From Arthrobacter sp. MAHUQ-56 (GTDB lineage Bacteria; Actinomycetota; Actinomycetes; Actinomycetales; Micrococcaceae): a DNA stretch of 64,000 nucleotides. A program made the position numbers and the translations under genes. The stretch is taken from contig NZ_JAIFZQ010000018.1 of assembly GCF_019710585.1 (NCBI RefSeq), positions 62,001 to 126,000 of the forward strand, given 5' to 3'. Positions 48,433 to 56,003 of the stretch are shown here, one piece after another. The notes beneath the pieces are model-generated. The model saw only the letters and a list, made by a program, of their open reading frames with translations. It did not search any database and was not told the origin of the DNA. The first letter of the stretch is position 1, and the number at the start of each line of letters is the position of its first letter.

Positions 48433-48861
48433 ATGACCGGGCAGGAAGAAGACTCGATCGACGTGCTACGCCGCGCGCTCCGAGGGACTAGCGATCACGT
48501 ACAAGTAACCCTTACGATCTCGCGCGGGAGTGCAGAGAATATTCTGCGACTCCTTGAATCGGAGCATGGATCGGGTGCCGTCGTCGTTCCCGTCAAGGAG
48601 CTATACACGACCACAGAAGCTTCGACCTTGCTCGGTGTCTCTCGCGCGACGCTCATGAAGCTCATCGAATCAGGCAGCATCGAAGCTGTGAAAGTTGGGA
48701 CGCACCACCGCATCCCCGCCGAAGAATTGGTTGCATTCCAGCGTGCCCGTCAGGTGAGCCAGGAAAGGGCGGCAGAACTGCTCACCGAGTTCTCTTCTCG
48801 TTCGGCCGCCGGCTTCCACAGTAACGTTACGTTCCGCGCTAGCGGTCAAGGAGAGGAGTGA
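48433..48861 (+). CDS. Excisionase-type HTH protein, candidate antitoxin for the PIN domain
   Basis: A 142-aa protein with a MerR/Xis-like helix-turn-helix at about 58-103 (LYTTTEASTLLGVSRATLMK, VGTHHRIPAEELVAF). The N-terminus is helical and the C-terminal tail (104-142) is charged. Start ATG 48433 with GGAGG six bases upstream. HTH proteins of this type are known partners of stand-alone PIN toxins in actinobacteria. The next gene starts one base after its stop and encodes a PIN domain at its N-terminus. It probably both neutralises the PIN domain and represses the operon at the GTTA sites. Confidence 0.82.
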   Translation: MTGQEEDSIDVLRRALRGTSDHVQVTLTISRGSAENILRLLESEHGSGAVVVPVKELYTTTEASTLLGVSRATLMKLIESGSIEAVKVGTHHRIPAEELVAFQRARQVSQERAAELLTEFSSRSAAGFHSNVTFRASGQGEE

Positions 48862-48862
48862 G

Positions 48863-51343
48863 GTGGCGAATCCACGGTCACTGGTGCCCGCGACAGGACA
48901 TCTGCCAACACCACGCCCACCGATTGGTGAAACCCCGACTCGACGCTCTGCGGAACACCTCGTCGCATCCGTTCTTGCGCCTGAGGATTTCGTCGAGACC
49001 GGCCGCCGGCTCTTCATCGATACGAACGTTTTCATGGACACCGATACTGCACGCTCAGCGGGTCTGAAGATGCTCTTCGAGCATTGCAAGGATGTCGCCA
49101 TCCGAAAGGGCAACGGCATCGTCGTCCCGTCCAAGGTGATCGATGAACTCTCCAAGCAGAGCAGCCTGGATGCCTCGCTGTTCACTGAGGAGCGCGCGGC
49201 CGCAGTGCGTCGTGCTGGCCAATGGCTCACGGCGCTGGAGTCCGCGGCAGCCCACGGACTCATTCGCAAGGACCTTGGTGACGGATCGAACCCTTATGCA
49301 GACGACCTATTCGTCGATCTCTTCACGCACTTCAGCGACCGGTACGACATGTGCCTGCTGACCAACGACATCACATTGCGGCTGCGCATCCGACTGCTCG
49401 CGGCCGAGGCGAAGCGTCAGCTTGTGGCAGGCACGGTAGATGTGAATGGTCGGATTGCAGTGGATACCGACCAGGACTTGTACGAACGTGGCGCTAGAAA
49501 GCTCGCGCGGATTACGCGGCACGTCGATGAGGGGCTTGCGAAGGCCAAAGACTATGCCGAAGTGGAGGCGCTGGCGCCTCTGCTGGACAAGTTCAAGCAC
49601 ACGTTTGGCGTCGCCGACATCGACGCGAGGCCTGGAGGCAGGCGCGACACCAGGGCGGCAACGAGGCCCGCTTCGCAACGAGCGGACGGAGCTTTCAAGC
49701 GTGTGACGACGCTCAAGCCGAAGGATCAGCTGCTTGGAGACGCCGTCATCCCCAAGTCGGGTGACCAGGTGATCGCAGTGTCACTGCATTCGCGTCATGC
49801 GCTCGTCTTGGGCGACTTGGTTGGCGAGGGCGGTGAGGGGTCGGTCTATGCCGTGCGAGATAATCCCAGTCAGGTTGTCAAGATCTTCGATAAGGACCAT
49901 CGAACCGAACATCGCAAGGCAAAGCTCGAACTTCTTCTTTCGCACGAACTTGAAACGCAAGGCATTGGCTTTCCCTCGCACATCATCACAAATGGTGACG
50001 GTGACTTCGTTGGCTACGCCATGCCCCGAGCGACTGGGAAGGAGCTCCAGGCGACGATCATGCGTCCTGCTCGGTTCAAAAGGATGTATCCGACTTGGAC
50101 CAAAGCAGACCTCGTAGATGTTTGCGTCTCATTCCTGGAAAAGGTTGCCTACCTGCATTCGCTGAACATCCTCCTCGGTGATATCAATCCGAAGAATCTC
50201 ATGGTTGACGAGCATAAGAACGTTTGGATCATCGATGCGGACTCATGGCAAGTGGAAGGGTACCCCTGCCCCGTGGGAACCGCGATGTTCACGGCGTCCA
50301 CGATCACGGGCGACTACGCTGACGCGCTGCGCACCGTCGAGGAGGAACGTTTTGCGATCGCAACGATGCTCTTCATGATTCTCATCACGGGTCAGTTCCC
50401 CTACGCGCGCGCCGGAGCTGATGGTGGCGACTTTGCACCCCTAATCAAGGAAGGAAAGTTCGCATTCCAGTTCCAGGGAGCGTCCGACCAGGACCAGCCC
50501 GAGGGGAACTGGAAGTTCATGTGGAGCCACCTCCCTTTTCAAATCAAACGCCTGTTCTGGCACACGTTCCAGCGCCAGGGCGGCTCGCGCTTCGATCGTC
50601 GCCCGACAGCGAACGAGTGGCTCGCGGCATTCCGCGAATACCGCGACTTCTTCGGTGGCAACGACGATTTCGACCCTATGTCGAACGATGTCTACCCTTT
50701 TCGATTCCGTGCATTCCGTCCTGACACACCCATCTGCGTCTGTCCGCAGTGTAAGCGGCCGAGCGCAATCGTCGGCAGGTGGGACGAAGAGAGCCAGTCC
50801 TACCACGCACCCAGCCTTTGCTACGACTGCAATCAGAGCAAATCTAGATGCGCCGACTGCGGCAAACCAAGGCCTGCTGACGTACTGAAGGACGGTCGTT
50901 GCTGGGACTGCAACCGCAAGCGCAACTACGCGACGTGCGAGAACTGCAACAGGGAAGTTGCCCAGACGTACCTGGTCGATGGTCGATGCTCAAACTGTCA
51001 AGCGGTTCCGTGCAAGGACTGCAAGACGTTGACAGCGAGGACCGGACTCTCTTACGGGCGCTGCGCTGCGTGCGTCAAGAAGGCAGCGGAACTCAACCCG
51101 GCGCGGCTTTGTGCCGAGTGTCACCAGCCCTTCATCACTTTCGATCACGAGCGGTGGTTCCGATCCAAAGGGCTCGATATTCCAAAGTCTCATCAGACCG
51201 CGACAAAGAAACCATGTCCACTGCGATCGACTGCTTCGCGCCCGCCGCGCACAGCCCCGGGTTCGTCGCCCTCCTCCGCTAACTCAGCCGCGCCGCCGAA
51301 GAAGAGCTTCTGGCAGCGCCTCGTCACGTGGCTGAGCTCCTGA
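48863..51343 (+). CDS. PIN ribonuclease / Ser-Thr protein kinase / zinc-ribbon fusion protein
   Basis: An 826-aa multidomain protein. PIN domain at about 48-185, with acidic residues D53 (FIDTNVF), E95 (VIDEL), D148 (YADDLF) and D169 (LLTNDITLR), so nuclease activity is expected. Kinase domain at about 315-590: Gly-loop GEGGEGSVYA, Lys340 (VVKIF), catalytic D440 and N445 in LLGDINPKNLMV, metal D458 in IIDADSW, then VEGYPCPVGT. This is the kinase type of TerY-P triads. Cys clusters at 625-753 form about five zinc ribbons (CVCPQC, CYDC, CADC, CWDC, CENC, CSNC, CKDC, CAAC, CAEC). A Ser/Pro linker and the helix SFWQRLVTWLSS end it. Start GTG 48863 after GAGAGGAG. The PIN-kinase fusion is the oddity. 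Confidence 0.9.
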   Translation: MANPRSLVPATGHLPTPRPPIGETPTRRSAEHLVASVLAPEDFVETGRRLFIDTNVFMDTDTARSAGLKMLFEHCKDVAIRKGNGIVVPSKVIDELSKQSSLDASLFTEERAAAVRRAGQWLTALESAAAHGLIRKDLGDGSNPYADDLFVDLFTHFSDRYDMCLLTNDITLRLRIRLLAAEAKRQLVAGTVDVNGRIAVDTDQDLYERGARKLARITRHVDEGLAKAKDYAEVEALAPLLDKFKHTFGVADIDARPGGRRDTRAATRPASQRADGAFKRVTTLKPKDQLLGDAVIPKSGDQVIAVSLHSRHALVLGDLVGEGGEGSVYAVRDNPSQVVKIFDKDHRTEHRKAKLELLLSHELETQGIGFPSHIITNGDGDFVGYAMPRATGKELQATIMRPARFKRMYPTWTKADLVDVCVSFLEKVAYLHSLNILLGDINPKNLMVDEHKNVWIIDADSWQVEGYPCPVGTAMFTASTITGDYADALRTVEEERFAIATMLFMILITGQFPYARAGADGGDFAPLIKEGKFAFQFQGASDQDQPEGNWKFMWSHLPFQIKRLFWHTFQRQGGSRFDRRPTANEWLAAFREYRDFFGGNDDFDPMSNDVYPFRFRAFRPDTPICVCPQCKRPSAIVGRWDEESQSYHAPSLCYDCNQSKSRCADCGKPRPADVLKDGRCWDCNRKRNYATCENCNREVAQTYLVDGRCSNCQAVPCKDCKTLTARTGLSYGRCAACVKKAAELNPARLCAECHQPFITFDHERWFRSKGLDIPKSHQTATKKPCPLRSTASRPPRTAPGSSPSSANSAAPPKKSFWQRLVTWLSS

Positions 51344-51382
51344 TCCACGATTAAGCGCGCACATCAAATGAAAGGTAATCCC

Positions 51383-52063
51383 ATGGCACTCAACATCGGC
51401 GCCGACGACCTCGTCGAGAACCCGACTCCGCGCGTCCCCGTCGCGCTTTGCCTCGACACGAGCGGATCGATGATGGGAGACAACATCCGCGAGCTTGTCA
51501 AGGGCGTCAACCTGTTCTACGACGCGATTGACGAAGATGACGACGCCCACGACGCCGCCGAAGTGAGCATCGTCGAGTTCAACTCTGCTGTGAGCCTGAT
51601 TCAGGACTTCGCTAGTATCGAGCGACTAAACCGAATCGATGCCATCGATGCGACGGGCGGCACGGCCCTCGGCGAGGGAGTCAACCTCGCCCTCGACACG
51701 CTCGAGAAGCGAAAGTCCACTTATTCCAACGCTGGTGTCCTGTACTACCAGCCCTGGCTCGTTCTGATGACCGACGGTAAGCCGAACGGACGTCCTGACG
51801 AACTCGAACGCGCAGTCCACCGCGTGACGGAACTTGTCGCCCAGAAGAAGCTCACAGTATTCCCGATCGGGATCGGGGCTGATGCCGACATGAATGTGCT
51901 GGCCCGATTCAGCCCGAACCGTCTGCCGCTTCGGCTCCAAGGCCTGAGCTTTAAGGAGTTCTTCGAGTGGCTGTCGAAGTCTGTTTCCCGTGTCTCCAGG
52001 TCCACCCCTGGAGACACAGTCAAGCTTGATCTTGAGGGCTTGGCTGGCTGGGCGGAGTTGTAA
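51383..52063 (+). CDS. TerY-like von Willebrand factor A protein
   Basis: A 226-aa soluble vWA protein with an intact metal site: DTSGS (D25, S27, S29), T94 in GGTALGEG and D131 in LMTDGKPNG. It has no membrane segment. The length and the LMTDGKPNGRPDELERAV block match TerY/YegL-type proteins. The start is the ATG at 51383 with AAAGG upstream. The ATG at 51368 adds five residues without a ribosome binding site. Its stop touches the GTG of the phosphatase gene. In TerY-P triads this protein is thought to scaffold the kinase and phosphatase. Confidence 0.92.
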   Translation: MALNIGADDLVENPTPRVPVALCLDTSGSMMGDNIRELVKGVNLFYDAIDEDDDAHDAAEVSIVEFNSAVSLIQDFASIERLNRIDAIDATGGTALGEGVNLALDTLEKRKSTYSNAGVLYYQPWLVLMTDGKPNGRPDELERAVHRVTELVAQKKLTVFPIGIGADADMNVLARFSPNRLPLRLQGLSFKEFFEWLSKSVSRVSRSTPGDTVKLDLEGLAGWAEL

Positions 52064-52819
52064 GTGTTCAATGAGTTCCATCATCAGGTGCGTGGCCGAG
52101 GGCACGAGCTTGACGGAACGCGCGGTCAGGATCGGACTCAGTACCTTTCACGCGGCGGTGTTCAAGCGATCTGTCTAGCTGACGGCGCTGGGTCCGCTTC
52201 GCATTCCGAATTTGGCGCGCAAGCGGTGGCAGACGAAGGATGCGCCGCGCTGGTCGAGCAGTTCGAACAGCTTGTCGCGCGCGTCGACGGCGGCCAGATC
52301 AAGATCGAGCTCCTAGAACGACTTCTCGCCAAGGTCAACATGCTCGCCGAACGACACGGTCGTGACGTTCAAGATTTTGCCTCGACCTTCCTCGGCGTTG
52401 CGGTTTCTGGCGACAAGTTTCTTGGTGCACATGTTGGCGACGGCGTAATTGGATACCTCAAGGACGGTGACCTGCGTGTCATCTCCGCTCCGGATAACAG
52501 CGAGTTCACCAATCAGACCACCTTCGTGACTTCTCACGGTGCCGCCGGGTCGATGCGACTCTTTCGGGGCTCGCTGCAGGGAGTGACCGGATTCATTCTC
52601 ATGAGTGATGGCGCTGGGGACAGCCTCTTCAACGCTCGCACGCGTCAGCTGGCGGCGGCCTGCGAGAAGCTTATTGTGGCTGTCGGATCTGCGCCCGCCA
52701 GACTGAGTCAGAACTCAAAACACAAGAAGCAGTGGCGGAAGTTCATAGACATCAGAGTGCGCAACGCGACTAAGGATGACTGTTCCATCGGCGTCTTTGG
52801 TCGGTCGGTGGCGTCCTAA
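52064..52819 (+). CDS. PP2C family protein phosphatase of the TerY-P-like triad
   Basis: A 251-aa metal-dependent Ser/Thr phosphatase. All four metal-binding aspartates are visible: D40 in CLADGAGSASHSEFGA, D126 in AHVGDGVIG, D182 in LMSDGAGDS and D239 in TKDDCSIGVF. The DGAGSA variant is that of PP2C proteins linked to vWA and kinase genes (YegK-like). It starts at the GTG directly after the vWA stop, with GGCGGAG upstream. It probably reverses phosphorylation set by the upstream kinase. Confidence 0.93.
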   Translation: MFNEFHHQVRGRGHELDGTRGQDRTQYLSRGGVQAICLADGAGSASHSEFGAQAVADEGCAALVEQFEQLVARVDGGQIKIELLERLLAKVNMLAERHGRDVQDFASTFLGVAVSGDKFLGAHVGDGVIGYLKDGDLRVISAPDNSEFTNQTTFVTSHGAAGSMRLFRGSLQGVTGFILMSDGAGDSLFNARTRQLAAACEKLIVAVGSAPARLSQNSKHKKQWRKFIDIRVRNATKDDCSIGVFGRSVAS

Positions 52820-53416
52820 CGCGAACGATCAGGGTCCGCGAAAACGTCACGAATCGTCGAGGGCATGGAGCCTGCCCACCATCCGTCTAGTAGTGTCGAC
52901 CCAACTAAACCGGGGGCAGCCCCCCATCCGGGAGTCTCGGCAACGCAGCGTTATGAGCGTCCGTTTTCCGCCGGTTGAGTGCCGTGGTGAAGGACGGTCT
53001 TGTGCGGCTGGCGGGCGGGCAAGGCCCGAGCTTGAGCAGGAAAGGTCTTGTTGCCTCCCGCAACGAACGCCGCTACCCACTTCCGCTACCGGTCCCGCCT
53101 CAGCGGCGGGCGGGGCGGATCGTCGTGTGACGGCCAGGGCCTGCGGCGTGCGGGGGAAGGAGCTGAAGCCGAAGCGGACGGGCGGGTCCACCGGAGCGAG
53201 GGGCCCGAGGTCGGCCCCGTTCCAGCTCGCCGCGGCGCGCTCGACGCCACGGATGGAGCGCACGCCATAGTACTCCCGGCGTCCGCCTCCGGCGGAGCCG
53301 GCGGTGGCCACCCCGGGGAGCAGGATCCCCGCGGCGCGGTTCACGGCCGTCAGCCACACCGGGTGCACGGCGATCCGGCCGTGGTTGGCCAGGTGTTTGA
53401 CCAGCTCGCTGAGCAG
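52820..53416. other. Rearranged stretch after the triad; only a possible minus-strand gene fragment
   Basis: GC-rich DNA unlike the triad before it. One minus-strand frame (53368 down to 52847) starts HPVWLTAVNRAAGILLPGVA and continues REYYGVRSIRGVERAAASWN before drifting into unlikely sequence. It may be the truncated tail of a core-like gene cut by the junction near 53420. No confident gene here. Confidence 0.4.
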
Positions 53417-53782
53417 GGCATCAGCGAGCTCTACCCTGGCTTCGACGTCCTGACCATCCAGAATGGCTCAATCGATCGAATGATTGAATTGAAGTCGTCC
53501 GGAGTCGACGCACAAGTTCAAGCCATGAGTTGGAATGAGTGGAAGACGGCCGGGGGCGAATTAAGAAATCACTTCTGGCTCTACCTCGTTGGCAATCTTC
53601 GCGCCGACCTGGAGAATACCTCACCCTTCGTGAGAGCCGTGCAAGACCCATTCGGGACACTTGCATCATCAAAGTCGGAAGACGTCATACGCAAGCGCAC
53701 TGTTCAGCTCCGGGTGCGCGAGTTTGCCGCTGCAGATCAACTCACACTGGAGTTGCGACATCAGAAAGACGCACCAAATTAG
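53417..53782 (+). pseudogene. C-terminal DUF3883 (NO VEIN-like) domain fragment
   Basis: The last 120 codons of this frame read GISELYPGFDVLTIQNGSID, RMIELKSSG and SWNEWKTA, then FWLYLVGNL and VQDPFGTL. The GFDV..IELK, NEW.TA and LYLV pattern is that of DUF3883, a nuclease-like domain common at the C-terminus of defence and chromatin-type ATPases. Nothing upstream of about 53417 continues the domain, so the gene is truncated at its 5' end. It was probably part of a larger defence protein. The stop is TAG at 53780. Confidence 0.6.
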
Positions 53783-54062
53783 GACTACAGGTGAGCAGGA
53801 TGGCAAAGTCAGCATCGTTGCCTCACCCCGAACTCCCGCAGCGAATTCCATTCACGGAGGGGCTCGCTCAAGTTTGCGTGCCCGACTTTCCTTGAACTTC
53901 AGGCTGTGCCTACAGCGCAAACTTCCAAATCAACTGACCCCATTTGCGTGTTTACAAGTACGTTTTCAAGCAGGAACAGGCTGTTCCTTCTTGAAAGTCT
54001 CTTCCACATAGACCTGCAACTCACATTTTTTCTTTTCGCTGCTGGACCCCGGTGGCAAAGTT

Positions 54063-54099
54063 AGCCCCCGAATGCCGCTGTTGCATTCGGGGGCCATTT
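54063..54099 (+). terminator. Intrinsic terminator-like hairpin
   Basis: GCCCCCGAATGC and GCATTCGGGGGC form a perfect 12-base-pair stem around seven bases, followed by CATTTTG. Confidence 0.75.
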
Positions 54100-54166
54100 T
54101 GTTGGGGGCGGCCACGGCCACTATTGAGGTAGCTGCATGTCCGGCGACGGATCGTCCTGCCACAGG

Positions 54167-54172
54167 TACGCT
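54167..54172 (+). promoter_or_regulatory. -10 element of a probable leaderless promoter
   Basis: TACGCT ends six bases before the ATG at 54179, the spacing seen for leaderless mRNAs in actinobacteria. No ribosome binding site precedes that ATG. Confidence 0.45.
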
Positions 54173-54178
54173 GAATCA

Positions 54179-54592
54179 ATGACGTTGGGGGACTCGGCCT
54201 GGATGTCTGCAGCCGCGCGCCGGCGTGCTGGCACCATCGCCTGGGTCCTGCTCGTCCTCGCATCTATGGCCCTGATCGCGTACGGCATCTTCCGCGCCGG
54301 TTGGTCGGTCTGGCTGCCGGTCCCCTCCGAGATGGAACGGTCCAGGGTGGGCAACCTATACGTCTACGGTGGCTGCGCGCTGTCCCTTGCGGCCGCCGTG
54401 TGGTCGCATACCCGGGGCAACCCGGTGTGGGTGAGTGTCTGCGTAGGGCTGCCGGGGATCCTCTTGGCATGGGCGACAATGAACGACCCCTACCACCTGA
54501 CGCGCCACCTGGCCGCGGTAGTGACGTTCCCGCTGGCGTTGGGCGGTGTTGCAGACGTTATCTGGGTGCGCGGGTACCGGAAGCGGCGCTAG
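54179..54592 (+). CDS. Four-helix membrane protein of unknown function
   Basis: A 137-aa protein with four predicted membrane helices: IAWVLLVLASMALIAYGIF, YVYGGCALSLAAAVW, WVSVCVGLPGILLAWATM and LAAVVTFPLALGGVADVIW. I take the ATG at 54179, just after a TACGCT -10, as a leaderless start. ATGs at 54137 and 54203 are alternatives. The family is not recognised. The GC-rich codon use is like that of the core genome. Confidence 0.65.
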   Translation: MTLGDSAWMSAAARRRAGTIAWVLLVLASMALIAYGIFRAGWSVWLPVPSEMERSRVGNLYVYGGCALSLAAAVWSHTRGNPVWVSVCVGLPGILLAWATMNDPYHLTRHLAAVVTFPLALGGVADVIWVRGYRKRR

Positions 54593-54727
54593 CCCGATAC
54601 ATCGTCCGCCCCCTCGGCCCGGTCACGCAATTCCTTAGGGATTGTCCTTCCACAGCAGCGGTCCTAGCATGAATGCACCGTTTTCTCCCTGCACCCTGCA
54701 GGGACGGCTCTGAAGGTCGCGAGTGCC

Positions 54728-54973
54728 ATGGCGAACAATCCTTTCAGGCATCGGAGGCACGATCAGGACGAACCTGAGCCCCCGGAGAAGGCGCACCACG
54801 CCCCACATTTGGGGGAGTGGCTGAAGCACGAGGACAAACGGATGGAAGACGCGTACAGCAGTATCTTCCTGCACCAACATGGGAGACCGCTCCCGCCCGA
54901 GCGCACCTGCATTCAGGGGTACGAGATCCTGCCTGGAGCGGATCACTGCTCGCACGGGCATCCCGTGGGATAA
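54728..54973 (+). CDS. Small hydrophilic protein of unknown function
   Basis: An 81-aa protein rich in His, Glu, Asp and Pro (MANNPFRHRRHDQDEPEPPE). The tail contains two Cys and several His (CIQGYEILPGADHCSHGHP) that could form a metal site. GAAGG lies about 12 bases before the ATG, which is a poor spacing. The balanced composition argues for a real gene but I cannot name it. Confidence 0.5.
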   Translation: MANNPFRHRRHDQDEPEPPEKAHHAPHLGEWLKHEDKRMEDAYSSIFLHQHGRPLPPERTCIQGYEILPGADHCSHGHPVG

Positions 54974-55148
54974 GGCGGCTCCCGCTCCCGGACTCTTCCC
55001 GGGCAACTGAGGGCTGCGGCAGGCGTGGGGCGCCGTGTTGACGCGGCGTGAACCTTGGCGCAGGGGCCTGGCTGGGGAACCCAGTCTCCATCCGCCCGAA
55101 CCCATCAGGCGGTTCAGCTAAACCTCGTGTCCTTTCCAGGAGACAACA

Positions 55149-55658
55149 ATGTTCAAGCGCATCCTCATCATTCTTGCTGCCGTTTTCACGGCGTTCTTCG
55201 TCATGAGCAGCCCTGCCCAGGCAGCACCACCAAACGGAAATCCGCACTTCATCAAGAACGCGACCAGTGCTTCGCTGTCCGGCTCCAACCTTGTCGTTTC
55301 GTTCAAGGAGACCGGGCTGCCTTCAGGGCAGACTGAGTTCGTCACTGCCTCGGCTGACTTCAGTGGGACCTACCAGTGCCTCACCAAGTCCGGGCACAAC
55401 CCGTCTGACATCAAGAAGACGGTCACGGATGTTCCCGTTTACGCGTCCGGGTATTTCACGGCCGACAAGAACGGCAACATCGTCGGTTCGCTGACGTTGA
55501 CTCCCCAGGATCCTGCTGCCGCTCTGGATTGCCCCTCAGGACAGACGGCAACCCTCACCGCATGGTCCTACACGGACGTTGTCGTCACTGATAACACCAG
55601 CGGCGCGACCCTGGCCATCCCGGGCACCTACAGCGGTGGAACCCGCGTAGTCCGCTAG
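55149..55658 (+). CDS. Secreted protein with Sec signal peptide
   Basis: A 169-aa exported protein. The signal peptide MFKRILIILAAVFTAFFVM ends at AQA/APP near residue 25. The mature part is beta-rich (GSNLVVSFKETGLPSGQTEF, NGNIVGSLTLTPQD) with two cysteines (YQCLTKSG, ALDCPSGQ) that could form a disulfide. GAGACAAC precedes the ATG after a CAGGAG ribosome binding site. A terminator follows. The fold looks immunoglobulin-like but the function is unknown. A short degraded paralogue lies about 450 bases downstream. Confidence 0.8.
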   Translation: MFKRILIILAAVFTAFFVMSSPAQAAPPNGNPHFIKNATSASLSGSNLVVSFKETGLPSGQTEFVTASADFSGTYQCLTKSGHNPSDIKKTVTDVPVYASGYFTADKNGNIVGSLTLTPQDPAAALDCPSGQTATLTAWSYTDVVVTDNTSGATLAIPGTYSGGTRVVR

Positions 55659-55679
55659 CGGTAACAGGAGAAGTTATTC

Positions 55680-55711
55680 GAAAAGGTCCGGGCCTCACAC
55701 CGGGCCTTTTC
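55680..55711 (+). terminator. Intrinsic terminator after the secreted-protein gene
   Basis: GAAAAGGTCCGG pairs with CCGGGCCTTTTC around CCTCACA with one bulge. The T-run is inside the 3' arm. Confidence 0.8.
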
Positions 55712-55920
55712 GTTGCTTATGTCGTCGGCACCCAAGATGGCTGTAAGTGCAAGGGGCATAGGTCTTGGGCCCCATGATGCCGGGCGCTGCGCAAGACAAG
55801 CACCCGAAAGCAGCCAAGAGTTGATCAAGAAGTTTGTACAGGCCCGTTCCGAGCTGGAACCCGACTGACCCGAAGAAGACGACCAGCGAGACGCCTGTCC
55901 AACGGCGGCGAATTCCCCTC

Positions 55921-55957
55921 GGACAAGAACGGCAACGCCGTGGGGTCGCTGACGCTC
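55921..55957 (+). pseudogene. Tiny remnant of a paralogue of the secreted-protein gene
   Basis: The stretch reads SDKNGNAVGSLTL and matches ADKNGNIVGSLTL of the gene at 55149-55658 at the DNA level along about 37 bases (compare 55462-55499). The flanks do not continue the match, and no full frame exists. Confidence 0.55.
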
Positions 55958-56003
55958 TTTCTTGATGTCCCTTCCCGCCTCGTCCTGCTTGCGGTTTGCT
56001 GTA

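Larger units (their letters stand above)
53783..54178. other. Intergenic region with a strong hairpin; no gene seen
   Basis: About 400 bases of lower-GC DNA. Short frames lack starts and family features. It contains the terminator-like hairpin at 54063-54093 and, at its end, the -10 element of the next gene. Confidence 0.55.

Noticed and set aside
53048-53416. The upstream part of the frame that ends in the DUF3883 fragment
   Set aside because: Its composition is Arg/Gly/Ala-rich, like a shadow of the GC-rich block on the other strand. The DUF3883 similarity starts only near 53417.
44984-53800. A prophage or integrative element
   Set aside because: No integrase, transposase, structural phage gene or flanking attachment repeat could be found, although HTH and Xis-like proteins are present.
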